Below, piece by piece: positions 35,946-44,918 of a stretch of DNA of 64,000 bases. The position numbers and the translations under genes are program-made. The stretch's first letter is position 1, and the number at the start of each line of letters is the position of its first letter. The DNA is from Verrucomicrobiota bacterium. GTDB lineage: Bacteria > Verrucomicrobiota > Verrucomicrobiia > Limisphaerales > UBA9464. The stretch covers positions 62,001 through 126,000 of the forward strand of contig CANIZL010000001.1 in the NCBI GenBank assembly GCA_947471985.1, given 5' to 3'. The notes under the pieces were generated by a model. It made no database searches, had not been told where the DNA came from, and saw nothing but the letters and a program-made list of their open reading frames with translations.

Positions 35946-38900
35946 ATGAAAATAAATTGCCCGTCAATCTGGTCGGCCCTGCTGGGTGCCGCAGCCATGA
36001 GCCAGGTGGAAGGTGCCACCACGGCACTCCCCCCCAGCTCGCAGCTACCGCTTGGTTTTTTCACGAACCGCGGTTTCCAAGTTCGCGTTCGACAGGCGGC
36101 TCCCACACCCCTGTTGGACAACAATCAACTGCGCGCCATGCGCCAGTTGAATGACACCCTGCTCCTGGCGGACGGGAATTCGGTCACCAACATCGTCGAA
36201 GCCGGGACCCTGGCTCGCGGCGCCTACGCGGCAGATCTCATCAGCTTCGAGCGGGACGGCGCCCCGGTTGATCTCGTCGATGCCGACGGCAATCCGTTGA
36301 TCGAGTTTAACACGACGGGATTTCCGGGCGTGCCGACGGACGTCGGTGCTGAGCCCAACCTGGCGGTCGAGGTCATCGCGTATCTCGAATTACCCGCCGG
36401 GGTTACCACGTTTGGTGTCAGTGTCTCGACGGACCGCACCGATGTGAACGACGATGACGGGTACGTGGTGTACACGGCGTCGAATCCCAATGATTACTTC
36501 GGCCTGAAAATTGGTGAGTACGAGCGCAGTGTTTTTGCCAAACCGTTCGGCACTGGGCAGCGAAACGAAAACCAGTGGTCCGTCTCCGCGGCGACCAAGG
36601 CGATTTTTCCGGTCCGCATCCTTTACTGGCAGACTGATCGGGGCGCCAACCTCCAGTTCTACACCGTGGCCGACGATGGCACGCGGACCCTGGTGAATGA
36701 CACCGGTGGGATCAAAGCCTACCGGTCCAGCAGCCTTTCGGTAGTTACCGGGCCGTATGTTGGGGAAGCCTCCCCGTCGGCCGGCTCGGACGGTGTTCCG
36801 GCCAACACGCCCATCACGGCTCTTATCGTGGACGGGGCCAAGACGGTTTCGACCAGCGGGGTGAAACTCTTCGTGAACAACACGCAGGTGACGCCGCAGT
36901 CCCTCGTCAAGACGGGGGATCACATCGCCCTCAAGTACGATCCGAACGCCTCCCGCACGGAAGCCAAAACGGCGGTGCGGTTGGAATACGCCGATTCCGG
37001 CGGGACGGTCCGCACGAATGAGTGGAGCTTCGGGATTGTGGCGGCCGGTGTTTCGTCGACGAAGGTGACCGGCCAGTGGGATTTTGATGGGGGCAACCTC
37101 AACGCAACCGTCGGAACGCCGTTGGCGTACCTCGATGGTCCGGCTGGTTTGACCGCCACCGGGACACAATTCGGTACCTGCTCGCAGCTCGGTGTGCCGT
37201 TGATTGGCGACGTGGATGCGAAAATCATGCGGGTTCCGGGCGATCTCAAACGGGAGATCGGCTACGTGATGACCCACGGCATCGCCCCGAATGGCGGTGG
37301 TACGAAGGTCAACCAGTTCACCATCATCTATGATCTTTATGTCGGTACCACCGGACCGGGAGCCGCGTCGCTCCTGCAGATCAGTTCGCTGAACAACACC
37401 GACGACGGTGACCTGTTCTGGCAGGGTAACAACTTCGGTCAGGGCACCGCCGGCTACAACGGTCGGGGCACCTTTACGGCCGGCGCCTGGCATCGGGTGG
37501 TCGCGGCTTACGATCTGAAGGCAACGCCCCCCGTGGTGACCAAGTACGTGGACGGTATCAAGCAGGATGACTGGACCACCGGCCAGGGGCTGGACCTGGC
37601 ACGCCGGGCCCTTCAGCCGACGGCGATTCTGTTTGGCGACGGCGATCAGGACGAGCGCCGTGAAATGTTCGTGAATTCCATTCAGATCCGCAACGGCAAG
37701 TTGTCCGACGCGGAGTGTTTCGCCCTGGGTGGACCGACGGCGGACGGCATTCCCGCGGTGATTCCGCAAAGCACGGTCACCGGCCAGTGGGATTTCAATT
37801 TCAAGGACCTGGGCGCCAGCATCGGTTCGCCCTTGCAATACTTTGATGGCCCCGATGGCCTGACCAAGGCGGGTACTGAGTTCGGCACGTGCTCGGAACT
37901 CGGAGTGGCCCTCATCGGTGGCGCAGACGCCCAAATTATGAAGGTCCCCGGCGATCTCAAGCGGGAGATCGGCTATATCATGGATCACCGCATCGCTCCC
38001 AACGGCGGCGGCACGAAGGTGAATCAGTACACCATTGTGTTTGACGTCCTGGTTGGCACGACGGGCCCGGGAGCCGCGTCCCTCCTCAACCTCAGTTCGC
38101 TGAACAACACCGATGACGGTGATCTGTTCTGGCAGGGCAGCAATTTCGGTCAGGGCACCGGCGGTTACAACGGCCGCGGCACGTTTACCGCGGGTGATTG
38201 GCACCGCGTGGTGGCCGCCTATGACGAAGCAGCCTCGACGCCCGTGGTGGTGAAATATGTCGACGGCATCAAGCAGGATGAATGGACCGCCGGTCAGGGT
38301 CTGGATCTGCCGCGCCGGGCGATGCAAGCCACGGCCATTCTCTTCGGCGATGGCGATCAGGATGAACGCCGTGAGATGTGGGTGAACTCCATTCAGATCC
38401 GCAAGGGACGCTTGAGCGATGCGGAGATCGTCTTGCTCGGTGGACCTGGTGCTGCGGGCATCCCCGTCGCGCTGCCGAAGAGCACGGTCACGGGTCAATG
38501 GGACTTCAACTCCAAGGATTTGGGCGCCACGATCGGCGCCAACCTGGAGTACCTGGACGGTGCCGATGGCCTGACCAAGGCGGGTACCGTGTTCGGTAAG
38601 TGCTCGGAACTCGATGTGCCGCTCATCAATGGCAAGGACGCCGACATCATGAAGGTTCCCGGCGATCTCGATCGGAAGATCGGTTACCTCATGACCCATC
38701 GGATTGCCCCGAACGGCGGCGGAACCAAGGTCAATCAATACACGATCGCCTTCGACATCCTCGTCGGCACCACGGGACCGGGGGCTGCCTCGCTGCTGCA
38801 GTTGAGCTCCGTGGCCAACACTGATGACGGTGACCTGTTCTGGCAGGGCAGCAACTTCGGTCAGGGGACCGGAGGCTACAATGGCACGGGCGCCTTCACG

Positions 38901-39392
38901 GCGGGTGAATGGCATCGCGTCGTGGCCGCTTACGACGAGGCGGCGAATCCTCCGGTCGTTACGAAGTTTGTGGACGGCATCAAACAGGACGATTGGACCG
39001 CCGGCCAGGGCTTGGATCTGCCCCGCCGGGCCATGCAGCCGCAGGCGGTGCTGTTCGGCGACGGTGATCAGGATGAGCGCCGCGAAATGTGGGTGAACTC
39101 CATCCAGGTGCGGGTGGGTAAACTGTCCGACGCCGAGATGACGGCGCTGGGTGCGCCGACGGGCGATCCCCTGCCGGTGAGCATCGCGGTGTTGGCGCCG
39201 GTTGTTCGTCCGACGCTCACGGCGAGCCGTGACGCCAACGGGGCTTTGGTCCTGACCTGGACGGGCGGGGCGGGCTTCGTTCTGGAGTCCAAGTCGGCCT
39301 TGGACGCCGCTCAATGGGTTGCGGTTCCGGGCGGCAGCCCGGCCACGATCGCGCCGGCTCAAGCCGCGGCGTTCTATCGGTTGCGGTTCTAA
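35946..39392 (+). CDS. Secreted protein with three 237-aa LamG-like repeats
   Basis: The 1148-aa protein has a short signal peptide ('IWSALLGAAAMSQVEGA'). An N-terminal beta domain (about 30-260) is followed by an Ig-like/SbsA-type domain ('ASPSAGSDGVPANTPITALI', about 265-370). Three tandem LamG/concanavalin-like repeats of exactly 237 codons come next, each opening with 'VTGQWDF' and containing 'APNGGGTKVNQ', 'LFWQG.NFGQG..GYNG' and 'LFGDGDQDERREM'. The C-terminus ('LVLTWTGGAGFVLES...AAFYRLRF') is the verrucomicrobial secreted-protein tail. A carbohydrate- or surface-binding role is inferred. It sits between two paralogous metalloproteases on the same strand. Confidence 0.8.
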   Translation: MKINCPSIWSALLGAAAMSQVEGATTALPPSSQLPLGFFTNRGFQVRVRQAAPTPLLDNNQLRAMRQLNDTLLLADGNSVTNIVEAGTLARGAYAADLISFERDGAPVDLVDADGNPLIEFNTTGFPGVPTDVGAEPNLAVEVIAYLELPAGVTTFGVSVSTDRTDVNDDDGYVVYTASNPNDYFGLKIGEYERSVFAKPFGTGQRNENQWSVSAATKAIFPVRILYWQTDRGANLQFYTVADDGTRTLVNDTGGIKAYRSSSLSVVTGPYVGEASPSAGSDGVPANTPITALIVDGAKTVSTSGVKLFVNNTQVTPQSLVKTGDHIALKYDPNASRTEAKTAVRLEYADSGGTVRTNEWSFGIVAAGVSSTKVTGQWDFDGGNLNATVGTPLAYLDGPAGLTATGTQFGTCSQLGVPLIGDVDAKIMRVPGDLKREIGYVMTHGIAPNGGGTKVNQFTIIYDLYVGTTGPGAASLLQISSLNNTDDGDLFWQGNNFGQGTAGYNGRGTFTAGAWHRVVAAYDLKATPPVVTKYVDGIKQDDWTTGQGLDLARRALQPTAILFGDGDQDERREMFVNSIQIRNGKLSDAECFALGGPTADGIPAVIPQSTVTGQWDFNFKDLGASIGSPLQYFDGPDGLTKAGTEFGTCSELGVALIGGADAQIMKVPGDLKREIGYIMDHRIAPNGGGTKVNQYTIVFDVLVGTTGPGAASLLNLSSLNNTDDGDLFWQGSNFGQGTGGYNGRGTFTAGDWHRVVAAYDEAASTPVVVKYVDGIKQDEWTAGQGLDLPRRAMQATAILFGDGDQDERREMWVNSIQIRKGRLSDAEIVLLGGPGAAGIPVALPKSTVTGQWDFNSKDLGATIGANLEYLDGADGLTKAGTVFGKCSELDVPLINGKDADIMKVPGDLDRKIGYLMTHRIAPNGGGTKVNQYTIAFDILVGTTGPGAASLLQLSSVANTDDGDLFWQGSNFGQGTGGYNGTGAFTAGEWHRVVAAYDEAANPPVVTKFVDGIKQDDWTAGQGLDLPRRAMQPQAVLFGDGDQDERREMWVNSIQVRVGKLSDAEMTALGAPTGDPLPVSIAVLAPVVRPTLTASRDANGALVLTWTGGAGFVLESKSALDAAQWVAVPGGSPATIAPAQAAAFYRLRF
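37068..39200 (+). repeat. Three tandem coding repeats of exactly 711 bp
   Basis: The segment accggccagtggga begins at 37068 and 37779, and as acgggtcaatggga at 38490, giving two periods of exactly 711 bp (237 codons). No indels separate the copies; differences are mainly silent. This points to duplication followed by selection on the protein, or to gene conversion. Confidence 0.88.
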
Positions 39393-39436
39393 GTGACGCT
39401 TCCGGGTGCCGCGCAAAGGCAGCGGACCAAAACACA

Positions 39437-39467
39437 CGGCGGGCTCCGAAAGGAGTCCGCCGTTTTC
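39437..39467 (+). terminator. Rho-independent terminator of the LamG-repeat gene
   Basis: An 11-bp stem, cggcgggctcc / ggagtccgccg with one G-U pair and a gaaa tetraloop, is followed by ttttcgttt. Confidence 0.85.
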
Positions 39468-39518
39468 GTTTAAAAATCAGGGGTTTTAAACGGCTTTGGA
39501 AAGTTTCAAAAAACGAGT

Positions 39519-39560
39519 GGTCCGTTTGCGGACCGAAAATCAAGTTAATTTCATCGTGAC
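39519..39560. promoter_or_regulatory. Palindromic element GGTCCG-N4-CGGACC plus CGTGAC upstream of metalloprotease 2
   Basis: The sequence ggtccgtttgcggacc is followed 20 nt later by cgtgac, the same arms and spacing as at 33285. It lies 155 bp before the start codon of the paralogous protease. The four central bases differ (tttg versus atat), which fits selection on the arms only. Confidence 0.6.
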
Positions 39561-39688
39561 TTTTATTCCCCAATATTCTTCATTCTTTCCAGAACCCGTC
39601 GAGCGCTGGACGGGGGCGGTGTGAGTGCAGGTACAAGCGTTTCAACCTTAAACGGTGATAGTTAGTCGGTTAAAAATCCTACTGTTAT

Positions 39689-42241
39689 ATGAAAACCCCG
39701 TCGATCCTTACCCGATGGGATTTGGTCAGTGTGGCAGTGGCGAGCTTGCTCGCACCTGCAGCCTTGGCTGGACCTAACCGCGGCCCCGATAGCCGCAATT
39801 TCCCTCACCTCAATCTTTCCCGCCACCAACACGGGCAGGAAGCTGTGGATCACTTGGGTACCGGCCTGCCCGCCGTTGCCCGAGCTTATGGATTGGATCC
39901 CTTCGCGCTCCGGGTCATGCTGACCGGTGACTCGACGCTGGCCGTCGATGGTACGGGCCGTCTCCACTATTGGGAGCCGGCGGTGGGAGCTGCCGGTGCG
40001 GTGACTGCCGCCCCGCGCGTTCAGGCGCTCGCGCCGTTGACCGAAACATTCAAATTGCACAGCCGTCCCACGGCCAAGCGGATCATCTATCTGGATTTCG
40101 ATGGCCAGGATCTGAGCAATACCGCCTGGAGCGCCGCCTACAATGGCGGAAATCCCATCATCGCCCCGGCTTGGAGTCTGGACGCGGATCCGGCTTTCAA
40201 TGACCAGGAGCGCACTACGATTCAATACATCTGGCAACGCGTCGCGGAGGACTACGCCCCGTTTGACGTCGATGTGACCACGGAATTGGTCAGCGAAGAC
40301 CAGATCACTCGCACGGATGCCAATGATGAGTTCTACGGCACCCGCGCCCTGATCAGCCCAATCAGCTCGTATTTCGGACTCTACGGCGGCATCGCCTATG
40401 TCGGGGCCTTTGATACCTTGGGCGATTTCTATAAGCCGGCGTTGATTTTTCCGGAAAACCTGGGTCCGAATGGTGAAAGCTATATCGCCGAGGCCATCTC
40501 CCACGAGGTGGGACATAACTTCGGTCTGAGTCATGACGGCAGCACCACGGGCTGTGGTGCCACCGGGACCAGCCCGTGTGGCTACTATTCCGGTCAAGGT
40601 AACTGGGCGCCCATCATGGGCGTCGGTTACTACGTGTCGATCGTCCAGTGGAGCAAGGGCGAATACGCCAACGCGAACAATCTGGAGGACGATCTGGCCA
40701 CCATCGCCAGCTATGTCGGCTATCGGGCGGACGATCATGGTGACACCGCGGCCACGGCCACCGTGCTGCCCATCGGATCCCAGCTGTCGGTCTCGGGGGT
40801 GATTTCGAGCAGCAGCGACGTCGATGTCTTTTCCTTCTCTACGGGCTCCAGTGGTCCGGGAGGTACTGGCGCGGTGGCGCTGCAAATCGACCCGGACAGC
40901 CGTTCCGCCAACCTGGACGTTCTGGCCGAACTGCGGGATGCCGCCGGCAATTTGGTGGCCGTAAGCAATCCGGTCGGCGCGCTGAATGCCAGCTTCAATC
41001 TGACCCTGCCCGCCGGGACCTATTTTGTGCACGTCTGGGGCACGGGCGAGGGGAGTGCGTCCCTGACGGGATACAGTGCCTACGCCTCCGTGGGTCAGTA
41101 CACCCTGACCGGCACGGTGGTGAGCCCGGGTCCGCAACCGCCGGTGGCCGTCGCCACGGCGACACCTTTGAAAGTGGCCCCGGGTCAGTCCGTGACCTTT
41201 GACGGCAACGGTTCGTTTGACCCGGATGGCGGCGCCCTGGTCAGTTACGCCTGGAGCTTCAGCGATGGCGCTTCGGGCACGGGGGCGATCGTGGGCAAAG
41301 TGTTCACCCTGCCGGGTGTCTATACGGCCACCTTGACGGTGACGGACAATGAGCTGGTGACCGCCTCCACGACCGTCTCGGTGCAGGTCAACAATCCGCC
41401 GGTCGCGGGCATCACGGTGACTCCGGGTACCTCGGGCAAGACGCCGTACGCCGTGAGTTTCAGCGGGGCGACTTCCTCGGACTCCGACGGTACCATCGTC
41501 AGCTACGCTTGGAATTTCGGCAACGGCACCACCGGGACCGGAGTCAACGTTTCCAAGACCTACACCACGGCGGGAACCTACAATGTGGTTTTGACCGTGA
41601 CCGACAACAACGGCGCGACGGCCTCCAAAACCGTGGTCATCACGGTGGTCGCCAACAAGGCACCCGTCGCGGCGGTTGCGGTGAGTCCGGGTACCACCGG
41701 AACGGCGCCCTTCGCGGTGAGCTTCAGCGGAGCCGGTTCCTCGGATTCCGATGGCACCATCACTTCCTACGCTTGGAGTTTCGGCGATGGAACGACGGGT
41801 TCCGGAGTCAATGTCTCCAAGACCTACACCACGGCGGGGACCTTTAGCGCGAAATTGACCGTGACGGACAACAACGGCGCGACGGGAACCAAGACGGTGA
41901 CGATCACCGTGAATCCGAATCCGAGCACCGTGTTGCATGTGCAGACCATTGGCCTGACTGTGCAGACGACGGCGGGAAGCAAGACGGTGACCTCGACGGT
42001 CACGGTATTTAATTCCAACGGGCTGCCCGTATCCGGCGTCACCGTAAGCGGCCGGTGGAGCGGCATTGTGAGCGGTCCTGACTCGGCGGTGACCGACGTC
42101 AATGGGCGAGCGGTAATGGTCAGTCCCAAGACCAAATCCACCGGCACGGAGACGTTCTCGGTAACCGGAGTGAGCCGCAGCGGCTATACCTACAATTCCG
42201 CCCTCAATGTGGTTTCGAGCGCATCCATCGCGGTGCCTTGA
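39689..42241 (+). CDS. Secreted zinc metalloprotease (metzincin) with PPC and three PKD domains
   Basis: The 850-aa paralogue of the 33425 gene has a signal peptide ('VAVASLLAPAALAGP') and a catalytic motif 'SHEVGHNFGLSHDG' (first His at residue 272). A Met-turn 'NWAPIMGVGYY' follows. Between the zinc motif and Met-turn it has an insert 'GCGATGTSPCG' with two cysteines, absent from the paralogue and able to form a disulfide. PPC-like domain, three PKD domains (the last two highly alike in DNA, 'SDGTI.SYAW.FG.GTTG') and the Big-like C-terminal domain follow. The expected role is extracellular proteolysis. Confidence 0.88.
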   Translation: MKTPSILTRWDLVSVAVASLLAPAALAGPNRGPDSRNFPHLNLSRHQHGQEAVDHLGTGLPAVARAYGLDPFALRVMLTGDSTLAVDGTGRLHYWEPAVGAAGAVTAAPRVQALAPLTETFKLHSRPTAKRIIYLDFDGQDLSNTAWSAAYNGGNPIIAPAWSLDADPAFNDQERTTIQYIWQRVAEDYAPFDVDVTTELVSEDQITRTDANDEFYGTRALISPISSYFGLYGGIAYVGAFDTLGDFYKPALIFPENLGPNGESYIAEAISHEVGHNFGLSHDGSTTGCGATGTSPCGYYSGQGNWAPIMGVGYYVSIVQWSKGEYANANNLEDDLATIASYVGYRADDHGDTAATATVLPIGSQLSVSGVISSSSDVDVFSFSTGSSGPGGTGAVALQIDPDSRSANLDVLAELRDAAGNLVAVSNPVGALNASFNLTLPAGTYFVHVWGTGEGSASLTGYSAYASVGQYTLTGTVVSPGPQPPVAVATATPLKVAPGQSVTFDGNGSFDPDGGALVSYAWSFSDGASGTGAIVGKVFTLPGVYTATLTVTDNELVTASTTVSVQVNNPPVAGITVTPGTSGKTPYAVSFSGATSSDSDGTIVSYAWNFGNGTTGTGVNVSKTYTTAGTYNVVLTVTDNNGATASKTVVITVVANKAPVAAVAVSPGTTGTAPFAVSFSGAGSSDSDGTITSYAWSFGDGTTGSGVNVSKTYTTAGTFSAKLTVTDNNGATGTKTVTITVNPNPSTVLHVQTIGLTVQTTAGSKTVTSTVTVFNSNGLPVSGVTVSGRWSGIVSGPDSAVTDVNGRAVMVSPKTKSTGTETFSVTGVSRSGYTYNSALNVVSSASIAVP

Positions 42242-42263
42242 TTTCTTGACTGCCTAACTGCAA

Positions 42264-42297
42264 GGGGCGGAGACTTCCGGGTCTCCGCCCCTTTTTC
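42264..42297 (+). terminator. Rho-independent terminator of metalloprotease 2
   Basis: A perfect 11-bp stem, ggggcggagac / gtctccgcccc with a 6-nt loop, is followed by ttttt, 22 bp after the stop codon. Confidence 0.9.
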
Positions 42298-42515
42298 GCG
42301 CTCCAGGGTCTCGACTCGGGATCCAACCGGCGCCGATTATTTTTGGGCTCCAGCGAAAGCCTGAGTTGTTCTTACCACCGGACACGCCGGGAACGAACGA
42401 TCCGTGATCGGCTTAGACGAGATCGCTCCGGGGCTTTTCGTGGAAGGAAAGCCATCCCGACGACCGTACTCCTTAGTTTCCTTCCTTCGGCGAAAGGGAA
42501 TTCGCGCGGCCGGCC

Positions 42516-43271
42516 TCAATCATCCACCCGGGCCAGTGAGGCGCGGAAGGCGCTTCCGGTGCCCCGCACTTGCAGGCAGCGATGGGGGGCGGTTGCCGGC
42601 GTCATTTCCAAGGCCACCACCCGAAGACGCGCCCAGATCGCCAGGGCGCCGGCCGGAATCAGGAATGCCGGTCCAAACAGCCAATCTGCCGGCACGGGGT
42701 GTCCACGAAAGCGAATCACAGCAAATCCGATTCCCAGAACTCCGAGGCCGATGACGACAGATGCCCAGAACAGCCAAAGTCGCCGGGCACGATGGTGACT
42801 CCGGCAGAGTGGCACGTCGACGTGGACCGGCGGTCGCGGTGTGCACAGCGGGTGCAGAATCACCGCTCCGACCAAAATTAGCAATCCGACGGTCCCACCC
42901 GTGAGTCCGATCTGGGGCGCCCAGCGGCGCAAACTCAGACCGAGGAACGGGGCGAGCGTGAGCGGAAGCAGCCACAAGGGGAAGGTGGGGCTGAAACGAT
43001 GCCGAAGCTGCACCCCGGCGGGGGCGTTGCAGAGAACGCAACGGTTCGGCAGTACCGTTCCCTCCGGCAAGCGGACCCGATCCCGGTGCACATGTGGCTG
43101 GATTCGATGGGCGCCGCCGAGGGGAGCCCCTTCACGTATTTTGGAGACAGCCCGGGGCTTGCAATGCCCGCAGATCAACGTGGATCCGAGGTGGACCAAT
43201 TCATCCAGGGGAGTTGCGGTTCCGCATTCTCCGCACGGGCGCTTTTCAGATTGCAGGGCGGCGCGTTGCAT
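42516..43271 (-). CDS. Membrane protein with N-terminal zinc-ribbon, unknown function
   Basis: The 251-aa product starts with a two-CxxC zinc ribbon ('CGECGTATPLDELVHLGSTLICGHC', residues 13-37), followed by a second Cys pair ('CVLCNAPAG'). Four hydrophobic segments come after it, in two pairs ('LWLLPLTLAPFLGLSL', 'GLLILVGAVIL', 'FWASVVIGLGVLGIGFAVI', 'FLIPAGALAIWARL'). This layout is seen in uncharacterised bacterial membrane proteins; no catalytic motif is visible. It is divergent from the PQQ-propeller gene; the 283-bp gap shows nothing recognisable. Confidence 0.7.
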   Translation of the reverse strand: MQRAALQSEKRPCGECGTATPLDELVHLGSTLICGHCKPRAVSKIREGAPLGGAHRIQPHVHRDRVRLPEGTVLPNRCVLCNAPAGVQLRHRFSPTFPLWLLPLTLAPFLGLSLRRWAPQIGLTGGTVGLLILVGAVILHPLCTPRPPVHVDVPLCRSHHRARRLWLFWASVVIGLGVLGIGFAVIRFRGHPVPADWLFGPAFLIPAGALAIWARLRVVALEMTPATAPHRCLQVRGTGSAFRASLARVDD

Positions 43272-43554
43272 AGCGCTTTAGGGACACCTACCTGGCGGGT
43301 TGAGCGGGCCAGAGTTGCCCGGCGGAGTCGGCGTTTCCCGGGATCCAAACCAATACCTGAAGGCCAGCCAGCCGAACGTGTCGTCCCGCGCCGATCAGGA
43401 CACGCCAGTGAATGGCGCGAAGTTCGGGAGCGTTTTTTCCAGGGACGACTTCCATGATCTTGATTCAGCGTCGTGCCCGGCGGATGGGGGGCAAAGATTC
43501 CGCCCGGGTTTTGATTTTTGGGACATCGAACCGCCACAGATTTGCCGTTGAGCG

Positions 43555-44877
43555 ATGTTCCGCGAAAAGAAGGGCATGCCCGCCTATCAGTGTCGCTCTC
43601 TTGTCGTCGGATTCCTGAGTCTCCTGGGAATGTCGACCAGTTTGGCCGGGGCCTCGGAGGACTGGCCCCAATGGCGCGGACCCGAAAGGACGGGACACTT
43701 GGCCGTCGGTCAGCAGCTGCCGGCCAAACTCTCCGTGGAGCCACGGATCCGGTGGCGGGTGAAGTGCGGCGAGGGTTTTGCGTCGCCGGTCGCGGCGGGC
43801 GGGAACGTGGTTCTGGCCGATAACCAGGGTGGGCGCGAAACGGTGCGGAGTTTTTCGGTCGTCGACGGTCGGGAAGTCTGGCGGGCGGATGTGGACGAAA
43901 CCTTTCTGGACACCCAAGGGCCCCGCGGGCCGCGCTGTACGCCGCTGATCGATGAGGATCGCGTCTACGCGCAATCCTGCCGGGGCGAACTGAAATGTCT
44001 CGATCTGGCGTCCGGCCGATTGCTCTGGCGGACGCATTACGGAACCAATTACGGCGCGATCTTCGTCGGCGAAAAAGGGGCCACCCCGGGAGCCGGGCGC
44101 CACGGCAACAATGGGGCGCCGGTGGTGGCGGGGGATTGGTTGTACGCCAGCGTCGGCGGCACCAATGGGGCCGGCATGGTGTGTTTTCAAAAGCGCACCG
44201 GCGCCGAGCGCTGGCGCTCCGGGAACGAGGTGGCGGCGTATGCCGCTCCCGTGGTGGCCACGATTGCCGGACGCAGTCAGGTCGTGAACTTCATGGCCGA
44301 AGCCCTGACGGCGTTTGATGCCGCGACCGGGCGACAGTTGTGGCGGTTTCCGGTAAAGACGGCGTTCGCCCGGCATGTCACCACCCCGATCATCCAGGGA
44401 GATTTGATCGTGGTTGGGTCGCACCAATACGGATTGTTTGCGGTGCGCGTGGAAGTGGATGCGGCGGCCCCCACGGGATTCCGGGTTACCGAGGTATGGA
44501 AGAGTCGGGAGGCCGCGATGAATTTTTCGTGTCCGATAGCCGTGGACGGATGGATCTATGGTTTGGGGCCGGCGAAGGATGTCGTGTGTGTGGAGTTGGC
44601 GACCGGCCAAGTGCGGTGGCGGCAGGAAGGTTGGATCACGAGCAGTGCGGACAAGGCGCACGCGGGTTTTCTTACCGATGGGAAAGCGATCCTGATGCTG
44701 GTCGATGACGGGATGCTTTTTCATTTTGCCGCCGACGGCGCGGCCGCGCGGGAATTGGGACGGATGCAATTGTGCCGGGCCAACTGGTGCAATCCGGCGC
44801 TCGCGGGGAACCGCTTGTATCTGCGCGATAATCTCAAGGGTCCGGGCGAACTGCTGGCGGTGGATCTCAGTCCGTGA
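43555..44877 (+). CDS. Exported PQQ-like beta-propeller protein (BamB/quinoprotein-like)
   Basis: The 440-aa protein has a signal peptide ('SLVVGFLSLLGMSTSLAGA') followed by 'EDWPQWRGPERTG', the start typical of PVC PQQ-like propellers. Repeated 'W' strands ('RIRWRVKCGEGFASPVAAGGNVVLAD', 'LASGRLLWRTHYG', 'ATGRQLWRFPVK', 'ATGQVRWRQEG') indicate an eight-bladed propeller. Cofactor residues cannot be confirmed, so a structural role is equally possible. ATG 43555 is used; ATG 43576 is an alternative start. It is 41 bp before the membrane-protein gene and likely in one operon with it. Confidence 0.83.
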   Translation: MFREKKGMPAYQCRSLVVGFLSLLGMSTSLAGASEDWPQWRGPERTGHLAVGQQLPAKLSVEPRIRWRVKCGEGFASPVAAGGNVVLADNQGGRETVRSFSVVDGREVWRADVDETFLDTQGPRGPRCTPLIDEDRVYAQSCRGELKCLDLASGRLLWRTHYGTNYGAIFVGEKGATPGAGRHGNNGAPVVAGDWLYASVGGTNGAGMVCFQKRTGAERWRSGNEVAAYAAPVVATIAGRSQVVNFMAEALTAFDAATGRQLWRFPVKTAFARHVTTPIIQGDLIVVGSHQYGLFAVRVEVDAAAPTGFRVTEVWKSREAAMNFSCPIAVDGWIYGLGPAKDVVCVELATGQVRWRQEGWITSSADKAHAGFLTDGKAILMLVDDGMLFHFAADGAAARELGRMQLCRANWCNPALAGNRLYLRDNLKGPGELLAVDLSP

Positions 44878-44918
44878 GTGGCTCGCCTGGTTGAGATATT
44901 TGTTTCTTCACTCGGACC

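Noticed and set aside
36390-39437. 1015-aa antisense ORF opposite the LamG-repeat gene
   Set aside because: Its composition (Arg, His, Gly rich) and repeats mirror the sense-strand tandem repeats; no domain is visible and the sense frame has clear motifs.
39662-41938. 758-aa antisense ORF opposite metalloprotease 2
   Set aside because: Shadow frame of a GC-rich gene; a similar antisense ORF faces the paralogue (34298-35938), as expected from sense codon usage.
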